A stretch of DNA of 64,000 nt from an uncultured Flavobacteriaceae bacterium (GCA_943788695.1 CALSRG010000002.1:186001-250000), one strand, 5' to 3'. Counted from the first letter of the stretch, positions 1 to 12,800 are shown. Numbers and translations: made by a program. Notes: generated from the letters alone by a model not told the origin.

Positions 1-279
1 AAGCCAAGTTTCAGTGACTTCTCTGTGATTTTCTGTTCTGGATGTAAAGAAACAAATCAAATGTCCATCATCATACCATCGGTTAAGTGTTTCTAAAGCA
101 TCTGGATAAACATTGGCTGTTGCCATGCGTTCAGGCTCTTCGTTAGGTATATCGTCGCAAATAGTTCCATCAATATCAATGAGGTAGTTTTTGATTTCGT
201 CGGGTAAAATCGGACTGATTTTATGTCCTCCTTCTGATGTTTCTTTTAGCCATTTGTCGGCTCCTGATATCTTTGACAT
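1..279 (-). CDS. HAD-superfamily phosphatase-like protein, 3' part missing
   Basis: The reading frame starts with ATG at 279 and stays open to the window edge, giving 93 residues of the N-terminal part. Residues about 32-37 read IDIDGT, which matches HAD motif I (DxDGT, the nucleophile aspartate), followed by CDDIPNEE and later FFTSRT, which fits motif II (a T/S after a hydrophobic strand). Proteins of this type are often labelled phosphoheptose isomerase or HAD hydrolase in flavobacterial genomes; I do not trust the isomerase label because the visible motifs are phosphatase motifs. The gene starts 9 bases after the stop of the Fe-S protein and probably shares its transcript. Substrate unknown. 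Confidence 0.75.
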   Translation of the reverse strand, partial: MSKISGADKWLKETSEGGHKISPILPDEIKNYLIDIDGTICDDIPNEEPERMATANVYPDALETLNRWYDDGHLICFFTSRTENHREVTETWL

Positions 280-288
280 TATTTTGTT

Positions 289-1590
289 TTATTTGTTTTC
301 GGACCAATTTAATCGATCCATTTGGTTATACGGCCATGGAGCACCATTGTTTTCAATATTGCTCATCATGTTGTTCAATTCCATGGGTGCAGCTGATTGT
401 TCCATTACAAGGTAGCGCCGCATATCCATGATAATAGACAAAGGGTTAATACTAATTGGACAAGCCTCTACGCAAGCATTGCACGACGTACACGCCCAAA
501 GTTCTTCAGTAGTGATATAATCTCCTAAAAGTTGTTTGCCGTCGGGCTGAAAAGTACCGTTATTGGCATCAATATTATCTCCAACCTCTTGAAGCCTGTC
601 GCGCGTATCCATCATCACCTTTCTCGGAGACAACAATTTACCAGTTTGATTAGCTGGACATTCCGATGTACAACGACCACATTCGGTGCATGAATATGCG
701 TTTAGAAGCTGCAACCAGTTTAAATCCTGCACATCACTAGCTCCAAATTTTTCAGGAACAGCATCATTGGCAGGCGTTGCATAATGATCAGCCGAAGGAT
801 CCAACATTAATTTGACCTCATCGGTCACTGTTTGCATATTATCTAATTGTCCTTTTGGACTCACACTGCCATAATAGACATTTGGAAATGCAAGTAAAAT
901 ATGCAAATGTTTAGAAAAATATAGATAATTGAGAAACACCAAAATACCTACGATATGTAACCACCAAGCAGCGCGTTCAATAAAATGGATAGAAGAATCT
1001 GGAAGATTTGAAAACCAAGGTGCTATGAACTGACTGATCACGTTACCTGACGCCATATTCTGAAATGACATATCCGTGGCATTCATCACTAAGAAAAGTG
1101 TCATCAATACCATTTCAAAGTACAGAATGAAATTGGCATCATGTTTTGGCCAACCCTTCATTTCGGGATTGAAAAAACGAGCAATTCTTTGAATATTTCT
1201 GCGCCACCAAAAAACGATAACCGCAAAGAGAACTAAGGCAGCTAAAACTTCAAAGGTTCCGATAAGGACGCCATAAAGCGATCCAAAGTGAGAAAACAAA
1301 CGATGAGTTCCAAATAAACCATCTAAAACAATTTCAAGAACTTCAATGTTAATGACGATGAAACCTATATAAACAATAATATGCATGATACCTGAAACAG
1401 GACGTCGAACCATTTTACTTTGACCTAATGCAATAAGTATAACATTTTGCCAGCGTTCCTTTTTCGAGCCATCAATTGAAACATCTTTGCCGAGGCTAAT
1501 ATTCCTTTTTAATTTCTTAATATTCCTTAAGAAAAGTAATACACCTGAAACTAGAACCACTGCAAAAATAGCATTTGGAAGATAAGCCAT
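289..1590 (-). CDS. Membrane-bound (Fe-S)-binding protein, HdrC/GlpC-like
   Basis: The 433-residue protein has an N-terminal membrane part (hydrophobic segments near residues 5-20, 60-90, 105-130, 155-175 and 225-245) and a C-terminal cytoplasmic ferredoxin domain. That domain has two 4Fe-4S motifs, CTECGRCTSECP (about 301-312) and CTSCNACVEACP (about 367-378). This is the layout of flavobacterial electron-transfer subunits related to heterodisulfide reductase subunit C and the nitrate-reductase gamma fold. In relatives a second Fe-S protein with CCG domains is usually the partner; it is not between this gene and the HAD gene, so if present it lies outside the window. It starts 2 bases after the mlaD-like gene stops, so the two are cotranscribed. 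The electron donor and acceptor cannot be told from the sequence. Confidence 0.85.
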   Translation of the reverse strand: MAYLPNAIFAVVLVSGVLLFLRNIKKLKRNISLGKDVSIDGSKKERWQNVILIALGQSKMVRRPVSGIMHIIVYIGFIVINIEVLEIVLDGLFGTHRLFSHFGSLYGVLIGTFEVLAALVLFAVIVFWWRRNIQRIARFFNPEMKGWPKHDANFILYFEMVLMTLFLVMNATDMSFQNMASGNVISQFIAPWFSNLPDSSIHFIERAAWWLHIVGILVFLNYLYFSKHLHILLAFPNVYYGSVSPKGQLDNMQTVTDEVKLMLDPSADHYATPANDAVPEKFGASDVQDLNWLQLLNAYSCTECGRCTSECPANQTGKLLSPRKVMMDTRDRLQEVGDNIDANNGTFQPDGKQLLGDYITTEELWACTSCNACVEACPISINPLSIIMDMRRYLVMEQSAAPMELNNMMSNIENNGAPWPYNQMDRLNWSENK

Positions 1591-1592
1591 AT

Positions 1593-2555
1593 TTATTTTT
1601 TGTTATCAAGTTCTTGATTCTTTTTATCATCGTATTCTTTTGGTCGTTTGCCAAATAAGGAGAAATGAACATAACGCTTCGGGTTAAGTTTCATATCCTG
1701 CAATAAGGCTTCGAGCTGAACCGTAGCACCTTCAATGTTATCGTAAAGTTTTTCATCTTTCAATATCTTTCCAACCGAACCTTCTCCACGTTCGATAGCT
1801 TCTAAAAGTGCGCTCATTGCAGTCAAAGACTTATTGAGCCTACTAACCGTTCCAGCCAAATCAGCCTGAGTGAGAGTGTCCGAAATGGCTACCAAATCAC
1901 CCGTAAAGCGTTCTGCATTATCAAAGACATTGGTTAATTTTGTTTTATTGTCTTCCAAAATCATCTGCAACGAAGCTGAGAAAGATTGCACAGCTGCCAT
2001 TGTGCTGTCAAGTTTAGCGACACTTCCTTTAATGTGATTCTTGGTCTTTTGATCGAAAATATCGTTGACGTTGAGTAATAATAAATCAGCACTGACCATC
2101 ATTTTTTCAATCTTCTCTTGTAGAGGTGTCAACCTTTGATTTACAAGTTCTGTTAATCCATCCTTGACGTCTGCCCTCAACGTATCACCACTTACAGCTA
2201 TTGGGGCATTATCATCCGCAAAAATAATTGCTACGGCTTTTCCTCCAATTAATCCAGTTTCATAGATTTGTGCCTTGGAATTCCTCGAAAATTCAATATC
2301 GTCTTGAACCAACAATGTCAATAATACACTTTTACCGTTTGGTGTAAGCTCCATACCAACGACGCTACCAACATTAAATCCATTTATCGTAATTGGCGCC
2401 GACTTGGTCAAGCCCTCAACGCTTTCATAGGTCGCATAAAAGGTACGTGACCCTATTAAAAGGTTTTGCCCTTTTAAATAGTTGTATAGAAAGATAAATA
2501 AGAGAATCCCCGAGAGGACAATGATAGCGGTTTTAATTTCTTTAGTAAACTTCAA
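1593..2555 (-). CDS. MlaD family (MCE domain) lipid-transport protein
   Basis: The 320-residue protein has one N-terminal membrane anchor (about residues 8-25), then an MCE domain (about 35-115, with the typical glycine-rich YESVEGLTKSAPITINGFNVG start), then a long helical region probably forming a coiled coil. MCE proteins form hexameric rings or tubes that carry phospholipids between the inner and outer membrane, here presumably as the substrate-binding part of an Mla-type system. The ATPase and permease are not nearby, which is common in Bacteroidota. The start codon is TTG at 2555. The upstream neighbour is the cell-wall amidase and the downstream neighbour the Fe-S protein, all on the same strand with short gaps, so a single operon is likely. 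Confidence 0.88.
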   Translation of the reverse strand: MKFTKEIKTAIIVLSGILLFIFLYNYLKGQNLLIGSRTFYATYESVEGLTKSAPITINGFNVGSVVGMELTPNGKSVLLTLLVQDDIEFSRNSKAQIYETGLIGGKAVAIIFADDNAPIAVSGDTLRADVKDGLTELVNQRLTPLQEKIEKMMVSADLLLLNVNDIFDQKTKNHIKGSVAKLDSTMAAVQSFSASLQMILEDNKTKLTNVFDNAERFTGDLVAISDTLTQADLAGTVSRLNKSLTAMSALLEAIERGEGSVGKILKDEKLYDNIEGATVQLEALLQDMKLNPKRYVHFSLFGKRPKEYDDKKNQELDNKK

Positions 2556-2592
2556 AAGTAGTTGATTTTGCAGGCTAAGTTAGACATAAATT

Positions 2593-3708
2593 TTAATTCC
2601 GAAAGGCGTCCAAGGCTTCGTTTAATGGAATCTTTACACCATTTTCAAAAGCAACGACGAAAGCTGAAGTATATCCTCTTTGCTTAACTTCCTGTTGATG
2701 AACTAAGGCCTGGTCATAAGAAGCTGTGTCACCGTAATAATACCGATATAAATCTCCTAAATTGGTTACCGACACACCTTCTAAACCTTTGAAATTTCGA
2801 GCTTTGGTTTTAATTTTCTTGGATCCTGCCGCAATCTGTACTTTAAAAATTATATTAGGTACTTCATCTGCATCGGGTATGTGTTGATTTGCTTTGTTGG
2901 CAACAACAGCATCAGCTGGAGTGCCCAAATTCTCTAAATCAGATTTATATTTTATAACGGCTTCGGCAATACTAACTGCCATTTTACTTTGTCCGCTCTT
3001 ACTATTTAAAAATAAGCCTTCTTGATTGTTGGTCAAAAACCCTAATTCTATTAAGACACTTGGCATGTAAGTATTATGTAAAACCCAAAAATTACTTTGT
3101 TTTACACCTCGACTCTTACGTTTGACATCATCGACAAAATTCGACTCAATCAATCCGGCCAACTGAATACTCAGTTCAATAAAATCTTCCTGCATTAATG
3201 ACAAACCTATCAAAGACTCTGGCGAATTTGGATCAAAACCTTCATAGTTTTTTTCATAGTTCTCTTCTAAAAATATCACCTCATTTTCGCGCTTTGCGAC
3301 TTCAAAATTTCTCGCATTACTCGCGGGTCCAATAACAAAAGTTTCAGTACCACTGGCTTGAGAGGAATGAGAATTACAATGAATAGAAACAAATAAATCA
3401 GCGTCCGCACGATTTGCTACTTTTGGGCGGTCGTACAAATTTACAGCGACATCAGTCTTTCGAGTGTAAAGCACATCAATATCAGGTATTTTTTCAAGAA
3501 TTGAGCCTACCTCCAGGACGACCTTTAAGGAGATGATGCTTTCCTTAAAACCATTGCCGGTATTTCCTGGATCCGCACCACCATGGCCAGCGTCTAAAAC
3601 TACTTTAAACCTTTGATCTTGGGCAAAGGTTTGACCTGAATGCAACGCAATACAACACCAAAGCAGTATTGGCATTAAAATTGAAAGAGTTATGTTTTTA
3701 AAAGTCAT
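2593..3708 (-). CDS. N-acetylmuramoyl-L-alanine amidase with C-terminal SPOR-like domain
   Basis: The 371-residue secreted protein cuts the amide bond between MurNAc and the peptide stem in peptidoglycan. It has a signal peptide (about residues 1-29, ending TFAQ), then an Amidase_3 zinc domain. Visible metal and catalytic residues are the histidine in LDAGHGGADPG (about 38-48), the glutamate in FKESI, the histidine in SIHCNSH and the glutamate in LIELGFLTN. The last 80 residues (from about 290, KVQIAAGSKK) resemble a SPOR-type domain, which in other bacteria binds denuded glycan at the division site. It is the first gene of the amidase-mlaD-FeS run and is divergent from lptD, sharing a 107-base intergenic region. 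Confidence 0.9.
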   Translation of the reverse strand: MTFKNITLSILMPILLWCCIALHSGQTFAQDQRFKVVLDAGHGGADPGNTGNGFKESIISLKVVLEVGSILEKIPDIDVLYTRKTDVAVNLYDRPKVANRADADLFVSIHCNSHSSQASGTETFVIGPASNARNFEVAKRENEVIFLEENYEKNYEGFDPNSPESLIGLSLMQEDFIELSIQLAGLIESNFVDDVKRKSRGVKQSNFWVLHNTYMPSVLIELGFLTNNQEGLFLNSKSGQSKMAVSIAEAVIKYKSDLENLGTPADAVVANKANQHIPDADEVPNIIFKVQIAAGSKKIKTKARNFKGLEGVSVTNLGDLYRYYYGDTASYDQALVHQQEVKQRGYTSAFVVAFENGVKIPLNEALDAFRN

Positions 3709-3761
3709 TCAAGAATTTGGTTAAAGCCATTATTCAAAAAATATTAGAACAAAAATATATG

Positions 3762-3769
3762 TAACTTTG
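3762..3769 (+). promoter_or_regulatory. Bacteroidota-type -7 box (TAACTTTG) for lptD
   Basis: TAACTTTG fits the TAnnTTTG -7 consensus of Bacteroidota and lies 47 bases before the TTG start of lptD. I see no clear TTTG -33 element at the right distance, so the assignment rests on the -7 box and its position between two divergent genes. Confidence 0.4.
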
Positions 3770-3815
3770 CGTAGTCAAAAATCAGACCGTTTCTACAAAA
3801 ATACAAGATTATACT

Positions 3816-6473
3816 TTGTCAACAAACGCTACTTACTGCTTCATTGTGCTGATTTTTACAGTTTTTATAAACAGTTACGCCCAAACCCCACCCACAGTAA
3901 AGCCAGTCGAAATTACACCTAACAGTATTCCTCAAGATAGTGTTAGCGTGTCATCAGACTCGATTATAAAAAAACCTAAAAGTGGTTTGGAAGGTATTCT
4001 GACCTATAATGCGGAAGGTATCACCTCCATCAACACCAAAAAGAAGACGATTTATCTCTACGACCAAGCCGACGTGAAGTATAAAGACATGTCCATAAAA
4101 GCTGGTGTTATTACGATTAATTACGAAACCAACGAGGTTAATGCGGGCCGGATCAAAGACAGCTTAGGAAATTATTCTCAGGCACCTGTTTTTACGCAAG
4201 GGGCCGATGTTATTGAGCCAGATTCTATTCGCTTTAATTTTACCACTAAAAAAGCGCTAATATGGAATTCTAAAACAGAACAAAGTGGCGGACGAATTTT
4301 AGCGCAGTTAACCAAAAAAATTAATGACTCTGTTCTTTTTATTGATCGCGGAAAGTTTACCACTTCGACCAATTTAGAAGATCCAGAATATTATTTTTTG
4401 ATGAGGAAATTTAAAGCAGTTCCTGGAAAAAAAGTGGTTGCAGGTCTGACGAACATGTACATCTACGATGTCCCTACACCAATTGGAATCCCATTTGCGT
4501 TTTTCCCGATGAGTAATAAACGTACCTCTGGTATTATTGTGCCATCTTATGGAGGTGGGCAGACAGATCGTGGGTACTCGTTACAAAATGGAGGTTATTA
4601 TTTTGCTATTAACGATTATATCGATTTGGCCGTAGTTGGTGACTATTACACCAACGGAAGTTATGGGTTAAGAATTGACAATCAATATAACAAACTTTAC
4701 AAATTCAATGGTGATTTGAGTTTTAGATTCGAAAATTTAATTACTAGTGAAAGGGGTTTCCCAGACTATTCGAAATCTAATATTTATAATTTGAGGTGGT
4801 CGCACAATAAGGATTCTAAGTCCAACCCCAATTCACGATTTTCTGCTTCCGTCAATATAGGAAGTAGTACCTATTTTAGAGAGTCAATCAACCAGTTGAA
4901 TATTTCAAGTGCCCTAAACAACACCCTTGCCTCTTCGATTTCTTATTCAAAGTCTTTTCCTGGAGAGCCAGCGGTAAACTTGAGTTTAACAGCGACCCAC
5001 TCGCAGAACACCAATACCCAACAAATAAATCTGACATTACCTACTTTTCAAGGTAGCGTTGGTCGTGTATTTCCCTTTGTGGCTAAAGATGGCAGTAAAA
5101 AAGGTGTGTTTCAGAATATCCAGATGCAATATAGCGTTCGCGGTGAACAACGTATTCAAACCACAGACTCGCTCTTTCTTAAAAAGGAAATGTTTGACAG
5201 TGCCAAGAAGGGGATGCAGCATACCATCCCATTATCTACAAATTTTAAAATTTTGAAGTATTTGAGTGTCAACGCAAGTACCAATTTTCAAGAAAACTGG
5301 ACTTTTGAAACAATTCGGAAATCGTTTGACCAAGAGACGCAATCTGTAGTAATAACACCATTAAAGGGATTCGACGCTTTTCGCACCTATAACTTTAGTA
5401 CAGGTATTGGAACAACCCGCTATGGGATGTTTAATTTTAAGGAGGGTAGTAAAATTGAAGCGATACGACATGTCGTTCGACCTTCTGTAAGCTATAATAT
5501 AAACCCTGCTTTTTCACAATATTACGACACCTATGAGGTCGTAGATGCAGATGGCAATACCAATGCTGACGTCGAATATACCAGATTTGAAGGCTCGATG
5601 TTTGGAACACCAGGAAACCGATATTCCAGCTCAATTGGTTTTTCACTTGCCAATAATGTTGAAGCTAAAATACGATCGAAAGACAGTACTGAGGTGGAAT
5701 CGAAAAAGATTGTTATCTTGAATAGTTTGAACTTTAATACAAATTATAATCTTTCTGCAGATTCGCTGAATTTGAGCCCTGTTAACATGACCGGAAGCAC
5801 ACAACTGTTTAATAAAGCATTAAATTTAAACTTTGGAGCCACCTTTGATCCCTATGCTTTGGATGAAAATAAGCGGAAGATAAACACTTTCAACATTAAT
5901 AATGGCGGTGGCCTATTTCGTATGACTAGCGCAAACATAAACATGAGTTATAACTTTGCGGGTGGCCAAGGGAATAAAGATGATAAGGACAATCGAAGCC
6001 AATCAGAAACGGTTCGAAACGGTGGACGTGACGATGATCTTTTTGGTCGAGCTGAAGATTTTGCAGATCGGCGTTTTTCAAGTCAAGAGTCCCAAGGTGA
6101 TAATGAGGATGATATTGAAGAAAATGTTTTGTTCACCTACACCATTCCGTGGAACTTACGAATGTCCTATGCTATGAATTACAACAATAGTGCTGATCAA
6201 AAAGAAATTTCGTCGCATTCTCTTATGTTTTCTGGTGATGTTGAAATTTCTCCACGTTGGCGCATTGGTGCCTCTTCGGGCTATGATTTGAAAAATAATG
6301 GTTTTACTTTCACTCAATTGCGTTTTGAACGTGATTTACTGTCATGGCGTATGAATTTTTCATGGGTACCCTTCAGTACCTATAAACAGTGGAATTTCTT
6401 TATTGGCATCAAATCAGGAGTTCTGAGTGACATCAAATATGACAAGAGACGTCAACGCGACCAACAATTGTAA
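3816..6473 (+). CDS. lptD: Putative LPS-assembly protein LptD
   Basis: This 885-residue protein is the outer-membrane beta-barrel that, with LptE, inserts lipopolysaccharide into the outer leaflet. A signal peptide spans about residues 1-23 (ends NSYAQ). Residues about 60-200 form the OstA/LptA-like beta-jellyroll (patterns such as YLYDQADVKYKDMSIKAG), and the rest is rich in alternating short beta-strands with many Tyr, Asn and Ser residues, as expected of a large barrel. An acidic, charged insertion (about residues 725-775, rich in D, E and R) comes before the last strands. The start is TTG at 3816; no in-frame ATG lies before the signal peptide. Its family is the long flavobacterial LptD variant, diverged from the enterobacterial protein. 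Confidence 0.88.
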   Translation: MSTNATYCFIVLIFTVFINSYAQTPPTVKPVEITPNSIPQDSVSVSSDSIIKKPKSGLEGILTYNAEGITSINTKKKTIYLYDQADVKYKDMSIKAGVITINYETNEVNAGRIKDSLGNYSQAPVFTQGADVIEPDSIRFNFTTKKALIWNSKTEQSGGRILAQLTKKINDSVLFIDRGKFTTSTNLEDPEYYFLMRKFKAVPGKKVVAGLTNMYIYDVPTPIGIPFAFFPMSNKRTSGIIVPSYGGGQTDRGYSLQNGGYYFAINDYIDLAVVGDYYTNGSYGLRIDNQYNKLYKFNGDLSFRFENLITSERGFPDYSKSNIYNLRWSHNKDSKSNPNSRFSASVNIGSSTYFRESINQLNISSALNNTLASSISYSKSFPGEPAVNLSLTATHSQNTNTQQINLTLPTFQGSVGRVFPFVAKDGSKKGVFQNIQMQYSVRGEQRIQTTDSLFLKKEMFDSAKKGMQHTIPLSTNFKILKYLSVNASTNFQENWTFETIRKSFDQETQSVVITPLKGFDAFRTYNFSTGIGTTRYGMFNFKEGSKIEAIRHVVRPSVSYNINPAFSQYYDTYEVVDADGNTNADVEYTRFEGSMFGTPGNRYSSSIGFSLANNVEAKIRSKDSTEVESKKIVILNSLNFNTNYNLSADSLNLSPVNMTGSTQLFNKALNLNFGATFDPYALDENKRKINTFNINNGGGLFRMTSANINMSYNFAGGQGNKDDKDNRSQSETVRNGGRDDDLFGRAEDFADRRFSSQESQGDNEDDIEENVLFTYTIPWNLRMSYAMNYNNSADQKEISSHSLMFSGDVEISPRWRIGASSGYDLKNNGFTFTQLRFERDLLSWRMNFSWVPFSTYKQWNFFIGIKSGVLSDIKYDKRRQRDQQL

Positions 6474-6492
6474 TTATTAATCATTTTTACCT

Positions 6493-6873
6493 ATGAAAAG
6501 AGCAATCATTTCTCAATTCGCACCAGAGCCAATTGGCCCTTACAATCAAGCCATTTTAAAGGGTGACACATTATACATGTCTGGTCAAATAGCCATTAAT
6601 CCTATTACAAATGATTTGGTTTTAAATGATATAAAGGCCGAATCACATCAGGTTATGAAAAATATTTTAGCCGTTTTAAAGGCTGCCGACATGACAATAG
6701 ACCAAGTTGTAAAAACCACAATCTTTTTAAAAAAAATGGAAGATTTCGAGGCTGTAAATGCCGTATATGGCAGTTATTTTTGTGATAGTATAGCTCCAGC
6801 AAGAGAAACCGTTGCCGTTCTGGGCTTACCAAAAAATGTCAATATTGAAATAAGTATGATTGCGATACGCTAA
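6493..6873 (+). CDS. ridA: RidA family reactive intermediate/imine deaminase
   Basis: The 126-residue protein matches the usual size of RidA, a trimeric cytosolic enzyme that hydrolyses reactive enamine/imine intermediates (such as 2-aminoacrylate) produced by PLP enzymes. Family motifs are all present: IGPYNQAI near the N-terminus, LYMSGQIAINP, the VVKTTIFL strand, and the conserved arginine that binds the carboxylate in APARETVAV (about residue 105). It begins 19 bases after lptD. Its TAA stop overlaps the TAG stop of the convergent kinase gene: the four bases CTAA at 6870-6873 serve both strands. Confidence 0.93.
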   Translation: MKRAIISQFAPEPIGPYNQAILKGDTLYMSGQIAINPITNDLVLNDIKAESHQVMKNILAVLKAADMTIDQVVKTTIFLKKMEDFEAVNAVYGSYFCDSIAPARETVAVLGLPKNVNIEISMIAIR

Positions 6874-7745
6874 TTTTTAGCTTTATTAAGCTGCTTAACA
6901 TGATATCGAATAAGACCTTCAATCGGACGTCTTTCGAAAACTCCCACTGTAAAGCCCATTTCCTTGGCCACCTCACGAATTTCGTCTTGAGCAAAAAAAG
7001 CAATTGAACCTGCAAAATGTACTGGATGTTTACCAAGATATTCTTTAAATTGATAAATCATGGTTGTAGTAAACTCACGGATTCCAGATTTTATTAAATT
7101 CTCAATATATGCAGACTCCTTATTTAGAAACATAAACTCTGCAAATGATGCCAAATAAGCATTAGGATTAGGTTGCTTATAAAGGTTCGATTTGATCACA
7201 TCAGAACTTAGGTCATAACGTTCAGAAAAAGAAACACGCAGATTTTCTGGCATCAACGAAAAGTAATAATCTCGTAATAAACGCCTACCAAAATAATTTC
7301 CGGAGGCATCATCCATGACGGCATAACCCAAAGAAGTTACACGTTGATCCAATGTTTTTCCATTGAAAAAACTACAATTTGACCCAGTGCCAAGAATACA
7401 AATAACTGCAGGGGCCATTTCAGCTCCAACCGAGGCATAAGCCGCAGCATAAGTATCTTCTTTTACATCAATAATAGCATTTGGAAAATAGTCTTGAAGA
7501 ACCTCTGTTAACATAGTTGCGGGCTTTTCGGTGCCACAGCCCGCACCATAAAAATAAACATGAGTAGCCAACTCACGATGATCAGCCATTATTTTATTTT
7601 TCGAGATGGTAGATTTTAATTTTTTACGCACTAAAATGGCAGGATTTAAACCTTTTGTACGTTGCTTTTCGAATAAAGGTGTTCCCTTTTCGTCTACCAA
7701 CAACCAATCACACTTGGTTGAACCACTATCTGCTACAACTATCAC
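6870..7745 (-). CDS. N-acetylglucosamine kinase-like protein (BadF/BadG/BcrA/BcrD ATPase family)
   Basis: This 291-residue member of the ASKHA (actin-like) fold probably phosphorylates a sugar such as N-acetylglucosamine. The phosphate-1 motif is VVADSGSTKCDWLL at the N-terminus, the adenosine-region motif CILGTGSNCSFF lies near 125-136, and DDASGNYFGRRLL is typical of this family. The start is GTG at 7745; ATG is not available near it. It is the last gene of a run with gap and pfkA (11-base gap to gap), which suggests a link between amino-sugar entry and glycolysis. Substrate is inferred from family only; a BcrA/BadF activase role is unlikely because the cysteine pair for a 4Fe-4S cluster is missing. 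Confidence 0.8.
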   Translation of the reverse strand: MIVVADSGSTKCDWLLVDEKGTPLFEKQRTKGLNPAILVRKKLKSTISKNKIMADHRELATHVYFYGAGCGTEKPATMLTEVLQDYFPNAIIDVKEDTYAAAYASVGAEMAPAVICILGTGSNCSFFNGKTLDQRVTSLGYAVMDDASGNYFGRRLLRDYYFSLMPENLRVSFSERYDLSSDVIKSNLYKQPNPNAYLASFAEFMFLNKESAYIENLIKSGIREFTTTMIYQFKEYLGKHPVHFAGSIAFFAQDEIREVAKEMGFTVGVFERRPIEGLIRYHVKQLNKAKN

Positions 7746-7756
7746 CTGGCGTTGAA

Positions 7757-9765
<2,009 letters not shown>

Positions 9766-9780
9766 ATTTTAATCGAGAGG

Positions 9781-9788
9781 CAAATCTA
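9781..9788 (-). promoter_or_regulatory. Bacteroidota-type -7 box (TAGATTTG) for the pfkA operon
   Basis: On the minus strand this reads TAGATTTG, an exact TAnnTTTG match, in the 77-base gap between tamB and pfkA. It would give transcription starting very close to the pfkA ATG (a short leader). A clear -33 TTTG is not seen at the ideal spacing. Confidence 0.45.
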
Positions 9789-9842
9789 ATAAACTTACTC
9801 GTTATGGTTATGCTTTGAACCATTATTTTTTAACATTACAAC

Positions 9843-12800
9843 CTATTGATCTTTCTCAAATGTCATAAAACCCTCGAGTGGACCCGTAGAAGTTTTTTTG
9901 TTTATTTCCTCTTTTGTATTCTTTTTACTTTGTTTTGAATCGAATATTTTTTGGAGCAATTCTTTTAAGTTATCAAATTCCACATCGTAGGATAAACCCA
10001 CGCCTTGAGTAAAGAATATGGCCTCTCCAAAATTTTGAATGTCGTTTTCTTTGTTAAAAATATTGAGAGTAAGTGTCCTTTCCTCATTAAGCAGTACCTG
10101 AATCTCAAAATTACCCGCTACAACAGTTTCATTAACCCCACCAAACGGCACACCAACTTTTCCATTAAATAACACCCGATCACTTATTTTACCAGACAAT
10201 GAAACACCCACACGGTTTTCTGTTATGTAGTCTTGAGTTTTTCTACCCATTTGATAGTCCAATCCTAATTGAATAACGTCATCACCCCCTGAGAGCGCAG
10301 AATTTACAACTGCCGCTACCCGCTCCACCAGATTCCCATATACAGCCTGTTCGTCGAGTCTGAGTTGATTGGTAAATGCTCCAGTTGCCAATAGGGATAA
10401 AGCCTGAAATTGCTTGCTCTCATTATCATTCAAACGGTATCCTAACTCTGAGTTGAGAGCACTATTGACGTTCGGAAATCTTAAATCGAATGTTGGTTCT
10501 GGTCTTTCCAGCTGACCACTTAATTGTATTTCGACCGCCACAGGAATGCTTCGATTGATTGGATTATCCAATAAAATGGAAGGATTAGCTTGAAGCTGGC
10601 TGTAGACCGCAGTGACATTAATCGCTGCCTTGGTGGGTTCACCATCCCAAACTATTGTTCCTCCAGGATTAACCTTAAATTCTTTTCGTATAATTGGTTC
10701 ATAAATGTAATTATAAACACCTTCTTTGACAATAAAATCACCATACATATTGAACTTTCCATTGGTGTTAATCTGTACCAAAAGTCCACCATTTCCATAT
10801 CCACGTATACCACTTTTAGTTTGTGCGTCTAACACAATTTCTATATCAGCAGTTTCATCAATTTCGAGATCAAAATCGAGTTCGAGTCCTGAGTAAGTTT
10901 CCGATATTACACGGCTAGTAGCATCGGTGTTGAATTTTTCGTCAGGACTTAAAAAACTTAAATAATTACTGCTGCTCAAAATCTGGGTGTCATTTAGTGG
11001 GATAATAAAGGTTGTCCCTTTTTTTGTCAATACTTCAGCCTTGATAATCAAAGCTTCAGCAGGGCCTTTAATTCCAACATCTCCAGCGACAAAAGCGGAT
11101 CCATAATACAAGGGTTTTTTATCATTATTAGTATTTAGAACCAGCATTCTATCCGATGAAATATCAAGATCCAATATCCAATTTTTAAAATTAGAATGCC
11201 TTACAAAACCATTCATTTCGGCTCTAGTCTCGAAAACAGTATCGACCAATTCCAAATTACTAATACCAAAAGACTGTTCTTGGAGTTTGAGCATTGTGTT
11301 CCCTTGAAAACTATAATCTATATTCAAATAAGGTACAGTCATACCCGCATTTTTTAAAACGAGGTCGCCATCAAATTGAGGTGCATCAAATCCACCAGAA
11401 ACGAATACCATTCCAGAGACATCACCTCTAATGTTTGATATAATTTCACCTCCTAAAGGTGTTAAGGGGTCTAACAATGCTTCGTTGAGTTGTAATTCTA
11501 AGTTTAGATTTTGAGCTGTATTGTCAAAATTGATTGTCCCATCTATTGTCATAGTCTCTAAAAAGTCATCTGCTAAAATTGCTTTTACAGCGTATTCTTT
11601 AGCAGATAGCCCTGTTATTTGTGTTTCAAAAGCACCCACTCCAAAGCCATTAAGCATATAATTTGCAACTGAAATATCTGCCACAGGACTTAGAGTACCA
11701 TCTTTTTGAAACAAAGACAATTTACCATTAACAATTCCTGACATTTCAAACTTGTCAATTTTAGGTAAAACATGTTCTAAATTCACCTGATAGAAATCAA
11801 TATCGAAAGATTTTTCGTCTGTTGAAAACACCTCACCGCTCATGCGGATGAGTTCTTCATCATGTACCAAAGTGATTGGATAAACTTGGAGGTTGTTAAA
11901 AGTATTATCGAACTCAATTTTATGATTGTTATCTCGATTTGGATTTATAATCCAAGGGATATTTTGATAGACTATGTTAGATCTTCTAAATCCTAAAATA
12001 GATTTGTTTTGTTCACCTTTTGTATAATAAAGATTCACATCATATCGATCTGATGCAGCTCCATCGCCTTTAAATTGGGTTTTGACGAAAAGGGTATCTC
12101 TTCGTGTAACATTGATTAGGCTTAAATCTTTAGCGTTAAAATAAGGTGTGCGCAACTGACCTATCTCAGCAAAGGTGTTATATAAAGGATTATCATTATC
12201 TAATTCTAAAGAAATATGATCGGCAGAAAAGCCTTTGGATGAAATAAGTGACGCATATAAATTAACCTTAAATTTTTGAGAATCACTTTCTAAATGACCG
12301 CGTAAAGTTCCATCTTCTCCAATGTTGAGATACTCAGAAATGACTTTGGCTATTTTGTTATAAACCACAAAATCAAAATCCAATGACTGATTCGGTGTTA
12401 CCACATACTCGTCTCCAATATCATAAATGTGTCCTAGTGCATTGCTTGCCAGCTTGTTCAATTCGGATAATTTAAATAGACCTTTAATCTGCCCAGAGAT
12501 GATTTCAGGCGAATTGACTTTGAGGATGCGAAAATCCTCTTCTTGAGCTGCAGTGATGTCAAAATTTTGAAAAACATAATTACCGTCTTGATTTCTATAG
12601 GAAATATCATAAAAAGATACAATACCTAAAGCATCATCAACATTTTTACCCTCAGTATCAACCAACATATGTCCAGAAAACACAGACTCTTTATCGTTGT
12701 TTACAATATTTAGTGCCTTTAAATTGGATTGTAAGACGTGTGCGGCAAATTTATATTGATTTTGACCGCCATTATACAATATTAAACCATCAAAATTGGC

